From: an uncultured Oscillospiraceae bacterium
GTDB lineage: Bacteria > Bacillota > Clostridia > Oscillospirales > Oscillospiraceae
NCBI GenBank assembly: GCA_934636045.1
Contig: CAKTZP010000024.1
Span: forward strand, 1 to 19,980
Length of the DNA stretch: 19,980 bases
Direction of reading: 5' to 3'
Shown here: in pieces, positions 1 through 8,162 of the stretch
Layout: every line of letters starts with the position of its first letter
How positions within the stretch are numbered: the first letter of the stretch is position 1
Program-made: the position numbers and the translations under genes
The notes under the pieces: model-generated
What the model saw: only the letters and a program-made list of their open reading frames with translations
Database searches by the model: none
What the model was told of the DNA's origin: nothing

Positions 1-25
1 CAACTGCGAGCTGTAAGGAATTTTC

Positions 26-54
26 TTGACACCTCCGGGAAAAGCTGATACTAT
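26..54 (+). promoter_or_regulatory. Sigma-A promoter for the leader RNA and cysE operon
   Basis: A perfect -35 box TTGACA (26-31) and a -10 box TACTAT (49-54) are separated by exactly 17 bases. Transcription would start near 61. It precedes a structured RNA and then the cysteine T-box, and I see no second promoter of similar quality before cysE, so it probably drives both. Confidence 0.8.
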
Positions 55-60
55 AGTAGT

Positions 61-240
61 AGTGAAGCTTAAAGGAAGCACTGATGTAACCGTCGAGAAC
101 ACACACCGAAAGATTTTTTGTCGAATTGAGGTTTGAAAACGCAGGAATACTTTGTGTATTTCAAGTTTTCGAACCGAAAAGTCGGCAAAAAAGATTCGGC
201 GTGCGCCGAAGGAGGTTGCATCAGTGATTCCGCCAACCTA
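61..240 (+). ncRNA. ssrS: Candidate 6S RNA (rod-shaped structured RNA)
   Basis: The RNA starting near 61 folds into one long rod. The closing stem pairs 79-91 with 214-226 and continues after one mismatch (74-77 with 228-231). It is followed by a symmetric open bubble (about 92-101 against 204-213). An inner stem pairs 102-110 with 195-203, an AU-rich helix lies further in, and the terminal stem pairs 130-140 with 165-175. A closing stem, a central bubble and a terminal hairpin in about 160-180 nt is the layout of 6S RNA, which binds sigma-A RNA polymerase by imitating an open promoter. The CTGATGT ... GCATCAG ends also resemble Firmicute 6S closing stems as I recall them. There is no ORF with a ribosome site inside. 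No terminator separates it from the T-box, so it may be processed from a shared transcript. It could also be an unrelated leader RNA. Confidence 0.5.
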
Positions 241-244
241 ATAT

Positions 245-460
245 CGCGTTGACCGAAAAGAGTAGCAGGCTGCCATGCGCAGCAGAGAGCTCCCGTCATT
301 GGCTGGAAGCGGGAGCGGCGCCGCGCCTGTGAAGTGCATTCGTGAGCGAGGGGAGACCCCGTTTGCCGCGTGAAGGCAGAAGTAAGAAATCAGAGTGGAA
401 CCGCGAGTATGTGATGAAAGCTGCCCGCCTCTGGCATGACCAGAGGCGGGTTTATTTATT
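245..460 (+). promoter_or_regulatory. Cysteine T-box riboswitch
   Basis: A full T-box leader is visible. The loop E sequence AGAGTAG lies opposite a specifier loop reading GAAG-TGC-A, with TGC at 335-337, a cysteine codon. Small stems flank this loop (CAGG with CCTG, CGAA with TTCG). The antiterminator core AGAGTGGAACCGCG sits at 392-405. A terminator follows: 424-434 pairs with 440-450, then a T-rich tract to 460. Uncharged tRNA-Cys should pair with the specifier and the core bulge and block the terminator, turning on cysE-cysS when cysteine is short. The identity of the downstream genes agrees with the TGC specifier. Confidence 0.95.
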
Positions 461-518
461 CAGCGCTTCCCGGATTCTCAAGTCGAACCATGGAACCCGC
501 AAATTGGAGTTGATTGCA

Positions 519-1130
519 TTGCATTTAAAGGAAACCATCGAGGCCTATCAGCGCAATGACCCGGCAGCGCGGAGCAAGCTGGAGGTCTTCTGGCTGTATA
601 ACGGCCTGCACGCAGAGATCTACTACCGCATTGCGCACTGGCTCTATCTGCACCGTCTGCGCTTTTTGGCTCGCTGGCTCTCGCAGCTTGCCAAGCGCCA
701 GACGGGTGTGGAGATCCACCCCGCCGCCACCATCGGCCGCCGCCTCGTCATAGACCACGGCACCGGCATCGTCATCGGCGCGACGGCCGAGATCGGCGAC
801 GACTGCCTGCTGTATCAGGGCGTGACCCTCGGCGGCACGGGTGCACAGCGCGAAAAGCGGCACCCCACCCTCGGCAACAACGTCATGATCGGCAGCGGCG
901 CAAAGGTGCTCGGCCCGTTCAAGGTCGGCGATAACGCGCGCATCGCCGCCAACGCCGTGGTGCTCAACGAGGTCCCGCCGAATTCCACCGTCGTCGGCGT
1001 TCCCGGCCGCATCGTGCGCATCAACGGCGAAAAGCTCGACCATATTCACACGCCTGACCCCATCCGCGCCGAATTGGACCACCTTTTGGAGCGCATCGAA
1101 CAACTGGAAAAACAATTGGAGGAAAAATAA
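519..1130 (+). CDS. cysE: Serine O-acetyltransferase CysE
   Basis: CysE transfers acetyl from acetyl-CoA to serine, giving O-acetylserine, the first committed step of cysteine synthesis in the cytoplasm. The N-terminal helical region carries the family pattern DPAARSKLEVFWLYNGLHA, and a left-handed beta-helix of hexapeptide repeats runs from about residue 63 to 165. Seen are IDHGTGIVIG (catalytic His near residue 80), YQGVTLGGTG and KRHPTLGNNVMIG. The C-terminal tail is coiled. The reading frame is open back to 342, but that part lies inside the T-box and cannot be the start. I chose TTG at 519 because GGAG at 506-509 gives a 9-base spacing and the length (203 aa) suits the family. TTG at 504 or 510 is possible. 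Its stop directly abuts cysS. Confidence 0.93.
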   Translation: MHLKETIEAYQRNDPAARSKLEVFWLYNGLHAEIYYRIAHWLYLHRLRFLARWLSQLAKRQTGVEIHPAATIGRRLVIDHGTGIVIGATAEIGDDCLLYQGVTLGGTGAQREKRHPTLGNNVMIGSGAKVLGPFKVGDNARIAANAVVLNEVPPNSTVVGVPGRIVRINGEKLDHIHTPDPIRAELDHLLERIEQLEKQLEEK

Positions 1131-2543
1131 ATGTATCTTTACAATTCTTTATCTCACAAAAAGGAGCTCTTTGTCCCCAACCATCCCGATATCGTCAAAA
1201 TGTACACCTGCGGCCCGACGGTCTACCACTATGCCCACATCGGCAACCTGCGCAGCTATATCATGGAGGACGTGCTGGAAAAGAGCCTGCGCTACCTCGG
1301 CTACAACGTCCGCCGCGTCATGAACATCACCGACGTCGGCCACCTCGCCTCCGACGCAGACACCGGCGAGGACAAAATGCTCAAGGGCGCCAAGCGCGAG
1401 CATAAATCCGTCATGGAGATCGCAAAATACTACACCGACGCGTTCTTCTCCGACTGCGATAAGCTCAACATCAAGCGCCCTGACGTCGTCGAGCCGGCCA
1501 CCAACTGCATTGCCGAGTATATCCACATCATTGAGACTCTGCTTGCCAAGGGCTATGCCTATCTTGCCGGCGGCAATGTGTATTTCGACACGTCCAAGCT
1601 GGAAAAATACTACGTCTTCAACGACCACAAGGAGGAGGACCTCGAGGTCGGCGTCCGTGAGGGCGTGGAGGAGGACGTCAACAAGCGCAACAAAAACGAC
1701 TTTGTCCTCTGGTTCACAAAATCGAAATTTGAGGATCAGGCGCTCAAGTGGGACTCCCCGTGGGGCGTCGGCTACCCCGGCTGGCACATCGAGTGCTCCG
1801 GCATCAGCATGAAGCACCTCGGTGAAGACCTCGACATCCACTGCGGCGGCATCGACAATGCCTTCCCGCACCACACGAACGAGATTGCACAATCCGAGGC
1901 CTATCTCGGCCATAAGTGGTGCAACTACTGGTTCCATGTGCACCACCTCAACACGGAAACCGGCAAAATGTCCAAGTCCAAGGGCGAATTTCTGACCGTT
2001 TCGCTGCTCGAGGAAAAGGGCTACGACCCGCTGGTCTACCGTCTGTTCTGTCTGCAAAGCCATTATCGGCGCAATCTCGTCTTCTCGTGGGAGAATCTCG
2101 ACAACGCCGCCGTCACCTATGAAAAGCTGATTGCAAAGATCGCCGCACTGAACCCCGAGGATACCGCACCCGTGGACGAGGCCGCCCTTGCCGCGCTCCG
2201 GGAGCGCTTCGTTTCCGCACTCAACGGCGACCTCAACACCTCGCTGGCCGTCACCGCCGTTTATGACGTGCTCAAGGCCAAAACCAACGACGCCACCAAG
2301 CTGGCCGCGCTGGCCGATTTCGATAAGGTGCTCGGCCTGAACCTGCTGCAGGCGGCGCAGCGCGTCCGCGACGCCCAGCCCAAGCAGGAGCACGACCCCG
2401 AGATCGACGCCCTCGTCGCCGCCCGCACCGCCGCGAAGAAGGAAAAGAACTGGGCCGAGGCCGACCGTATCCGCGACGAGCTGAAGGCCCGCGGCATTGA
2501 GATCATCGACACCCCGCAGGGCACAAGCTGGAAGCGTATTTAA
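1131..2543 (+). CDS. cysS: Cysteinyl-tRNA synthetase CysS
   Basis: This class I aminoacyl-tRNA synthetase charges tRNA-Cys with cysteine. The product of 470 aa matches the usual length. The zinc ligands that select cysteine are visible as C27, C222, H247 and E251. The HIGH-type motif is HIGN at 36-39, and KMSKS lies at 279-283. The conserved stretches [18 protein letters not shown] and [15 protein letters not shown] are intact. The C-terminal DALR and anticodon-binding part ends in a short basic tail. The ATG follows the cysE stop with no gap, and GGAGG just upstream within cysE serves as the ribosome site, so translation is coupled. It shares the cysteine T-box, so charging capacity and cysteine supply are regulated together. 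Confidence 0.98.
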   Translation: MYLYNSLSHKKELFVPNHPDIVKMYTCGPTVYHYAHIGNLRSYIMEDVLEKSLRYLGYNVRRVMNITDVGHLASDADTGEDKMLKGAKREHKSVMEIAKYYTDAFFSDCDKLNIKRPDVVEPATNCIAEYIHIIETLLAKGYAYLAGGNVYFDTSKLEKYYVFNDHKEEDLEVGVREGVEEDVNKRNKNDFVLWFTKSKFEDQALKWDSPWGVGYPGWHIECSGISMKHLGEDLDIHCGGIDNAFPHHTNEIAQSEAYLGHKWCNYWFHVHHLNTETGKMSKSKGEFLTVSLLEEKGYDPLVYRLFCLQSHYRRNLVFSWENLDNAAVTYEKLIAKIAALNPEDTAPVDEAALAALRERFVSALNGDLNTSLAVTAVYDVLKAKTNDATKLAALADFDKVLGLNLLQAAQRVRDAQPKQEHDPEIDALVAARTAAKKEKNWAEADRIRDELKARGIEIIDTPQGTSWKRI

Positions 2544-2564
2544 AAAAGCAACGGAGGAACCCGC

Positions 2565-5189
2565 ATGAAGCTGATGATTTTGGACGGCAACAGCGTCATC
2601 AACCGCGCATTTTACGGCGTCCATCCCCTGACCACCCGCGACGGGCTGTTCACAAACGCCATTTTCGGCTTTCTGAACATTTTGGAGCGCATGCGCCGCG
2701 AGGAGGCGCCGGACGCGCTGTGCGTCGCCTTCGACCTGCACGGCCCGACCTTCCGCCACCTGAAATACGACGGCTACAAGGCCACGCGCCACGGAATGCC
2801 AGACGAGCTTGCCATGCAGATGCCGGTTATGAAGGACGTTCTGCGCGCCATGAACATCCCCATCTACGAATGTCAGGGCTGGGAGGCCGACGACGTCATC
2901 GGCACCGTCGCGCGCGACTGCGACGAGGCCGGCTGGGACTGCGTCATTCTGACCGGCGACCGCGACAGCCTACAGCTTGTAAATGACCATGTTACCGTCA
3001 AGCTCGTCCGTTCGCAGGGCGGCCAGACGCTCGCCGTCAACTATACTCCCGAGGTCTTCCGGCAGGAATACGGCCTCGAGCCGCGGCGCCTGATCGATCT
3101 CAAGGCGCTCATGGGCGACAGCTCCGACAATATTCCCGGCGTTGCCGGCGTCGGCCCGAAGACCGCCTCCGACCTGCTGCACCGCTTCGGCACGCTCGAC
3201 GGCGTCTATGAAAATCTCACGCCGCAGAATATGAAGGGCAAGCTTTTTGAAAAGCTGCAAAACGGCCGGGACGCCGCCTATCTTTCCTATGAGCTTGCCA
3301 CCATCCGCACCGACGCACCCATTGAGAACTTCACCCCCGAGGCAAACCTCGTCCGCCCGCCGAAGCGCCGGGAGCTGCACGACCTGTTTGTCCTGCTGGA
3401 ATTCCAGAAGCTGATCGACAAATACGGTCTGCGCGGCGCGGCGCTTGAGCCGTCGGAGGATGAGCCGGCGCAGGCCGAAGCCGCTTCCGGCACCTGCACC
3501 GTCATCGAGGTCACCGCAGCAGAGCAGGCAGAGCCGCTCTTTTCCGGCGCGCTGCTCTTCCTTGCGGCGGACGCCGCGCTTGACACCGTTGCCGTCACCC
3601 CGCAGTCGAAAAATGCGGACACGCAGACCTATGTTCTGCGCCGCGCCGCGCTGGGCGAGGCCTATCTGCCGCTGCTGCGCCGCCTGTTTGCCGCCGCCTG
3701 CCCCAAGGCCGCGCACGATGTCAAGCCCCTGCTGCGCCGCCTGTTCGCGCTCGGGCTTGACGCCGACGGCTTTGTATTCGACACGGCCGTCGCCGCCTAT
3801 CTGCTCGATGCCACCCGCGGCAAATATGAGCTTTCGCAGCTGACGCAGGACTACCTGCACTTTGTTCCCACGCTGCCGGCGGAATGCCCCGCGGAGGTCT
3901 CCCTCAGCACACAGGCCGCGTGTATCGCCGGGCTTTACGACCTGTTTTCGGTCAAGCTCCGCGAGGAAAATATGCAAACGCTCTTTGCGCGCATCGAGCT
4001 CCCCCTCTGCCGCGTGCTGGCGCAGATGGAGCACGACGGCATCCTTGTCGACCGCACCGCGCTGCACGACTTCGGACAGATGCTCTCGGCGCGCATTGCC
4101 GACTGTGAGCGCATCATTTTTGATGCGGCAGGCGGCGAATTTAACATCAATTCCACCAAGCAGCTCGGCGCAGTGCTGTTTGAGCAGCTCGGTCTGCCCC
4201 CGGTCAAAAAGACGAAAAGCGGCTATTCCACCAACGCCGACGTGCTGGCGCAGCTGCGCGACAGGCACCCCATCATCCCCGCCATCATGGACTACCGCAT
4301 GCTGACCAAGCTGAACTCGACCTATGCCGAGGGTCTGCAAAAGGTCATTGCGGACGACGGGCGCATCCACACGACCTTCCAAAACACCGTCACCGCCACC
4401 GGCCGCCTGTCCTCGACCGACCCGAATCTGCAAAATATTCCTGTCCGCACGGAGCTCGGCAGTGAGATCCGCAAAATGTTTGTCCCGCGCGAGGGCTTCG
4501 TCCTCGTCGACGCGGACTACAGTCAGATCGAGCTGCGCGTGCTGGCGCACATCGCCGGAGATAAGGCAATGCAGGACGCCTTCCGCTCGGGTGAGGACTT
4601 CCACGCCGTCACCGCCTCGCAGGTCTTCGGCGTCCCGCTCAGCGAGGTCACGCCGCTCATGCGCCGCAACGCCAAGGCCGTCAATTTCGGCATCGTCTAC
4701 GGCATTTCGGAGTTTTCTCTGGCGCAGGACATCGGCGTGTCGCGCTATGAGGCCAAGGCCTATATCGAAAGCTATCTGCGCAAATACCCTGGCGTGCGCG
4801 ATTATATGCACGACATCGTGGAAACCGCGCGGACACAGGGCTATGTGGAAACACTGTTCCGCCGTCGCCGGTATATTCCGGAGATCAAGAGCACCAATTT
4901 TAACGTCCGCTCCGGCGCGGAGCGCATCGCGCTCAACACGCCCATTCAGGGCACCGCCGCAGACATCATCAAGCTGGCCATGGTGCGCGTCTTCCGCGCG
5001 CTGGAGACCGAGGCGCTGCAGGCGCGGCTGGTGCTGCAGGTGCACGACGAGCTGATCGTCGAGTGCCTCGCCTTTGAGGCGCCGCGCGTGATGGAGCTGG
5101 TCACCCGCGAGATGGAGCAGGCCGTGCAGCTCGACGTGCCCCTCGTGGCCGAGGCAAAAATGGGAGAAAGCTGGTATGCAGCAAAATGA
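2565..5189 (+). CDS. polA: DNA polymerase I
   Basis: PolA fills gaps and removes RNA primers in replication and repair. The protein of 874 aa has an N-terminal 5' nuclease (about 1-290; DGNSVINRAFYG, GWEADDVIGT, TGDRDSLQL, MGDSSDNIPGV). A degenerate 3'-5' exonuclease-like domain follows (about 300-470), then the polymerase domain with motif A DADYSQIELR near residue 650, the O-helix RRNAKAVNFGIVYGIS, and motif C QVHDELIVE near 826-828. In the middle domain the usual DxE of exo motif I is not found, and only the later FDTAVAAYLLD resembles the family, so proofreading is probably lost, as in the Bacillus and Taq enzymes. The start has GGAGG 7 bases upstream. It lies 21 bases after cysS and overlaps rimI by 4 bases. 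Confidence 0.98.
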   Translation: MKLMILDGNSVINRAFYGVHPLTTRDGLFTNAIFGFLNILERMRREEAPDALCVAFDLHGPTFRHLKYDGYKATRHGMPDELAMQMPVMKDVLRAMNIPIYECQGWEADDVIGTVARDCDEAGWDCVILTGDRDSLQLVNDHVTVKLVRSQGGQTLAVNYTPEVFRQEYGLEPRRLIDLKALMGDSSDNIPGVAGVGPKTASDLLHRFGTLDGVYENLTPQNMKGKLFEKLQNGRDAAYLSYELATIRTDAPIENFTPEANLVRPPKRRELHDLFVLLEFQKLIDKYGLRGAALEPSEDEPAQAEAASGTCTVIEVTAAEQAEPLFSGALLFLAADAALDTVAVTPQSKNADTQTYVLRRAALGEAYLPLLRRLFAAACPKAAHDVKPLLRRLFALGLDADGFVFDTAVAAYLLDATRGKYELSQLTQDYLHFVPTLPAECPAEVSLSTQAACIAGLYDLFSVKLREENMQTLFARIELPLCRVLAQMEHDGILVDRTALHDFGQMLSARIADCERIIFDAAGGEFNINSTKQLGAVLFEQLGLPPVKKTKSGYSTNADVLAQLRDRHPIIPAIMDYRMLTKLNSTYAEGLQKVIADDGRIHTTFQNTVTATGRLSSTDPNLQNIPVRTELGSEIRKMFVPREGFVLVDADYSQIELRVLAHIAGDKAMQDAFRSGEDFHAVTASQVFGVPLSEVTPLMRRNAKAVNFGIVYGISEFSLAQDIGVSRYEAKAYIESYLRKYPGVRDYMHDIVETARTQGYVETLFRRRRYIPEIKSTNFNVRSGAERIALNTPIQGTAADIIKLAMVRVFRALETEALQARLVLQVHDELIVECLAFEAPRVMELVTREMEQAVQLDVPLVAEAKMGESWYAAK

Positions 5190-5629
5190 CCATTCGTAGC
5201 ATGCTCCCCGCGGACGTTCCGCAGATCGCCGCACTGGAGCGGCTGTGCTTCTCCGATCCGTGGAGCGAGGGCTCCGTCGCCGGTGAGCTGGAAAATGAGC
5301 TGAGTCTCTGGTTGGTTGCCGAAACGGACGGCAGGATTCAGGGCTATATCGGCTCACAGTCCGTCCCGCCGGACTGTGATATCCTGAACCTTGCCGTTGC
5401 GCCCGACGCGCGGCGGCAGGGTCTCGGGCGGCAGCTGCTGCAGGCGCTGCTGGATGCCTTGCACAGGCACGGCATCGAGCGCGTCTTCTTAGAGGTACGC
5501 CCCACCAACGTCCCGGCGCGGGCGCTCTACGCCGCCCTCGGCTTCGAGGAAATCGGCCGGCGAAAAGAATATTATGTAAACCCCGTTGAGGACGCCCTCA
5601 TCCTCAGAAAGGAGCTGTTCCCATGCTGA
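5186..5629 (+). CDS. rimI: Ribosomal-protein-alanine N-acetyltransferase RimI
   Basis: This GNAT-fold enzyme moves acetyl from acetyl-CoA to a protein N-terminus, classically ribosomal protein S18. The 147 aa length is normal. The acetyl-CoA loop RRQGLG (76-81) follows the beta strand ILNLAVAP. The family pattern FLEVRPTNVPARALYAALGFEEIGRRKEYY (101-130) contains E103, N108 and Y115, positions that match catalytic and substrate residues of RimI. The ATG shares an ATGA overlap with the polA stop, and its own end overlaps tsaD by 7 bases. In Firmicutes rimI usually sits beside tsaB and tsaD. Here tsaD is present and tsaB is not, so tsaB should be sought elsewhere in the genome. Confidence 0.93.
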   Translation: MTIRSMLPADVPQIAALERLCFSDPWSEGSVAGELENELSLWLVAETDGRIQGYIGSQSVPPDCDILNLAVAPDARRQGLGRQLLQALLDALHRHGIERVFLEVRPTNVPARALYAALGFEEIGRRKEYYVNPVEDALILRKELFPC

Positions 5630-6639
5630 TTCTATCGGTGGAATCCTCCTGCGACGAAACCGCCGTAGCGCTCGTGCGCGACGGCCGCGAGGTCTTGACC
5701 GACCGCATCGCCTCACAGGTCGCGCTGCACCGCCTCTACGGCGGCGTCGTGCCGGAAATCGCCTCGCGCAAGCATATCGAAGCCATCTACGCGCTGGCCG
5801 ACGAGGCGCTGCGCGACGCGGGCGTCACCCGGCGCGATATCGACGCCATTGCCGTTACCTATGCCCCCGGCCTGATCGGCGCGCTGCTGGTCGGCGTGAA
5901 CTTTGCCAAGGCCGCAGCGCTGGCGCTCGGCGTACCCCTCGTCCCCGTCCACCATATCCGCGGCCACATCGCCGCCAATTACATCGCCTACCCCGACCTG
6001 AAGCCCCCGTTTCTTTGCCTCGTCGTCTCCGGCGGGCACACGATGCTCGTCGACGTGCGGGACTACACAAGGATGGAAATTCTCGGCTCCACGCGCGACG
6101 ATGCGGCAGGCGAGAGCTTTGACAAGGTCGCGCGCCTGCTGGATATGCCCTATCCCGGCGGCGCGGCGCTCGACCGCGCGGCGCACAGCGGCGACGAAAC
6201 GCGCTATCCCCTGCCGCACACCAAGCTCAGCGGCAACCCGCTGGATATGTCCTTTTCGGGCTTAAAGACCGCAGCGGTCAACCTGATCCACAACACGCGA
6301 CAGAAGGGCGAGGAGGTCAACGTCCCCGACCTGTGCGCCAGCTTTTCCCGCGCGGTCAGCGAAATGCTCGTCCCGCGCACCATGCTGGCGCTTGACCGGA
6401 CCGGCTACCGGACGCTCGCCGTGGCCGGCGGCGTGGCTGCCAACAGCCGCATCCGCGGCGATCTGACGCGCGAATGCGAGCGCCGCGGCGTCCGCCTGTG
6501 CCTGCCGCCGCTCAGCCTCTGCGGCGACAACGGCGCCATGATCGGCGCGCAGGGCTATTATGAATACTTGGCCGGTAACATTGCTGACCAAACGCTCAAC
6601 GCCTACGCCACCAAGTCGATGGAGGGCGAAACGCTTTGA
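5623..6639 (+). CDS. tsaD: tRNA threonylcarbamoyladenosine transferase TsaD
   Basis: TsaD moves the threonylcarbamoyl group from its AMP adduct to A37 of tRNAs that read ANN codons, working with TsaB and TsaE. The 338 aa length is typical of this ASKHA-fold family. Seen are the N-terminal LSVESSCDETAVALV, YGGVVPEIASRKH, the metal-binding HIRGH (H111 and H115), CLVVSGGHTMLV, FSGLKTA, VAGGVAANS and the C-terminal metal ligand region CGDNGAMIG. The start is fixed by AGGAGCTG about 7 bases upstream, inside rimI, giving a 7-base overlap. It is the last gene of the run that starts with cysE, and a hairpin follows its stop. Confidence 0.97.
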   Translation: MLILSVESSCDETAVALVRDGREVLTDRIASQVALHRLYGGVVPEIASRKHIEAIYALADEALRDAGVTRRDIDAIAVTYAPGLIGALLVGVNFAKAAALALGVPLVPVHHIRGHIAANYIAYPDLKPPFLCLVVSGGHTMLVDVRDYTRMEILGSTRDDAAGESFDKVARLLDMPYPGGAALDRAAHSGDETRYPLPHTKLSGNPLDMSFSGLKTAAVNLIHNTRQKGEEVNVPDLCASFSRAVSEMLVPRTMLALDRTGYRTLAVAGGVAANSRIRGDLTRECERRGVRLCLPPLSLCGDNGAMIGAQGYYEYLAGNIADQTLNAYATKSMEGETL

Positions 6640-6647
6640 AAAACCGC

Positions 6648-6684
6648 GAAATGCAGGGTGCTTTGTCGCATCCTGCATTTTCAA
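6648..6684 (+). terminator. Intrinsic terminator after tsaD
   Basis: Bases 6649-6661 pair with 6668-6680 (13 bp including one G-U pair) around a 6-base loop, starting 9 bases after the tsaD stop. Only four T residues end the stem, so it may be a modest terminator. It closes the cysE-tsaD run. Confidence 0.65.
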
Positions 6685-6937
6685 GTCTTGTCACAGTACG
6701 TCAAAAATCCCACCGTTTTAGCATTATGTAAACCATTTTTTCTCTTTCATCTGCGAAAGAAATTCATTTGTCGCAATCGCCATTTTTGTGTCGAAAAAGC
6801 GAAAACGCTGAAAACACAGCCCTTTCCCCTTGTGCACAACCCTGTGCAAGCTGTTTATAACCTTTGCCCAAATGTGTAGAAATTAAATTTATTGTAAACC
6901 TTTCGCTCAAATCGCAGCTGAAGGTTTCCCTGCACGC
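6685..6937. other. AT-rich gene-free stretch between converging genes
   Basis: I see no credible coding region here. Base composition is clearly AT-richer than in the flanking genes. It holds a perfect 10-base palindrome TTGTGCACAA (6830-6839), a DnaA-box-like TGTTTATAA (6852-6860, reverse complement TTATAAACA, one base off TTATNCACA), and GTGTCGAAAAA (6788-6798), which recurs twice elsewhere in the window. A weak inverted repeat pairs AAACCTT (6896-6902) with AAGGTTT (6921-6927). No function can be assigned. Confidence 0.5.
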
Positions 6938-6971
6938 AAAAACCTCCGCAGCCTGCGCTGCGGAGGTTTTT
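6938..6971 (-). terminator. Strong two-way intrinsic terminator
   Basis: A perfect 15-bp stem (6938-6952 with 6957-6971) has a CTGC loop and runs of five A and five T at its ends, so it can stop transcription from both sides. It sits just beyond the stop of the leftward ABC ATPase gene and is its main terminator. It also backs up the end of the tsaD transcript. Confidence 0.9.
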
Positions 6972-6977
6972 CGTGTG

Positions 6978-8162
6978 TCAAATCAAATTCTGCTCCGTCT
7001 CAGGGTCGAAGAGGTGAACCAGAGACGGGTCGAAGGAAAAGCCGATCTGCTTGCCGCCTTGAACGGTGACAAAGTCCAAGCATGCCGTCGGAATGACGGC
7101 AACGACGTCCTGTCCGCCCGCCGTCATATGCAGGTGCAGCTCACTGCCCATCATTTCCGAAACGTCCACCGTGGCCGGGATGCCGTTTTCGTCAATGTGC
7201 AGATGCACCGGGCGGATGCCGAGGATGACCGTGCCTTCACTGCGGCCGGAGGCCAGCAGCTTCTTCTGCTGCTCCTCGCCGAGAACAAAGGTCTTGCCCA
7301 GCAGCTCCACGGCGTATTTTCCGTCCTGCTTGACAAGTCTTGCATCGCGGAAGAAGTTCATCTGCGGCGTGCCGATAAAGCCCGCGACGAACAGGTTCAG
7401 CGGATGGTTAAAGACCTCCTGCGGCGTGCCGATCTGCTGGATGAAGCCGTCGCGCATGATCACGATGCGGTCGCCGAGCGTCATGGCCTCGGTCTGGTCG
7501 TGGGTAACATAGATAAAGGTAGTATTGATTCTCGAACGCAGCTTGATGAGCTCCGCGCGCATTTGGTTGCGCAGCTTAGCGTCGAGGTTCGACAGCGGCT
7601 CGTCCATCAGCAGCACCTGCGGATTGCGGACGATGGCACGGCCGATGGCCACGCGCTGCCGCTGGCCGCCGGAAAGCGCCTTCGGCTTACGGTCGAGGTA
7701 CTCGGTAATGCCGAGGATCTCCGCCGCCTCCATGACCTTGCGCTGAATCTCGTCCTTCGGAACCTTTTTCAGCTTCAGGGAGAAGGCCATGTTCTCATAG
7801 ACCGTCATATGCGGATAAAGGGCATAGTTCTGGAAGACCATGGCGATGTCGCGATCCTTCGGCGCAACGTCGTTGACCAGCCGGTCGCCGATGTACAGCT
7901 CACCGTCGGTGATCTCCTCCAGACCGGCGATCATGCGCAGGGTCGTGGACTTGCCGCAGCCGGACGGGCCGACCAGCACGATAAACTCGCGGTCCTTGAT
8001 GTCCAGCGAGAATTCCTGCACCGCAACGACGCCCTCGTCAGTGATCTGAAGATTGGCCTTGCGCTCCTCAGGCTCGCCCTTTTTCTTCTTCTTTTTCTTC
8101 TCTGTGTTCGGGTAGATCTTCTTGATGTTTTTCAGTGTTACACTTGCCATGCAACCGACCAT
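6978..8162 (-). CDS. Carbohydrate ABC transporter ATPase, MsmK/UgpC type
   Basis: This is the ATP-hydrolysing subunit of a CUT1-type sugar importer. Seen are Walker A GPSGCGKSTT, Q-loop VFQNYALYPHMTVYENMAF, signature LSGGQRQR, Walker B VLLMDEPLSNLD and the H-loop VTHDQTEAM. A C-terminal regulatory TOBE/OB region follows (VFNHPLNLFVAGFIGTPQMNF, VILGIRPVHLH). An unusual charged insert, KKKKKKKGEPEERK, lies between the first strand (SVTLKNIKKIYPN) and the Walker A strand, where relatives have only a short turn. No permease or sugar-binding gene is adjacent, so it is probably a shared ATPase serving several importers, as shown for streptococcal MsmK. ATG at 8162 has GGAGG 10 bases upstream. ATG at 8150 (MASVTL) is closer to the family start but lacks a good ribosome site. 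Confidence 0.93.
   Translation of the reverse strand: MVGCMASVTLKNIKKIYPNTEKKKKKKKGEPEERKANLQITDEGVVAVQEFSLDIKDREFIVLVGPSGCGKSTTLRMIAGLEEITDGELYIGDRLVNDVAPKDRDIAMVFQNYALYPHMTVYENMAFSLKLKKVPKDEIQRKVMEAAEILGITEYLDRKPKALSGGQRQRVAIGRAIVRNPQVLLMDEPLSNLDAKLRNQMRAELIKLRSRINTTFIYVTHDQTEAMTLGDRIVIMRDGFIQQIGTPQEVFNHPLNLFVAGFIGTPQMNFFRDARLVKQDGKYAVELLGKTFVLGEEQQKKLLASGRSEGTVILGIRPVHLHIDENGIPATVDVSEMMGSELHLHMTAGGQDVVAVIPTACLDFVTVQGGKQIGFSFDPSLVHLFDPETEQNLI

Noticed and set aside
490-513. Short ATG reading frame (7 codons) just before cysE
   Set aside because: No ribosome site precedes it and it has no cysteine codon, so a leader peptide role is not supported.
342-518. N-terminal extension of cysE from 342
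   Set aside because: The extra frame covers the T-box antiterminator and terminator. Translation there would conflict with the riboswitch, and the residues do not match CysE.
1149-2792. Long minus-strand open frame across cysS
   Set aside because: It is a mirror of strong third-position GC bias in cysS. It crosses the cysS-polA junction and resembles no family.
2970-5357. 795-codon minus-strand open frame across polA
   Set aside because: It is a shadow of the GC-rich polA codons, with no ribosome site and no recognisable domain.
6830-6860. Replication origin
   Set aside because: There are only two near-matches to the DnaA box, no dnaA or dnaN is nearby and there is no box cluster.
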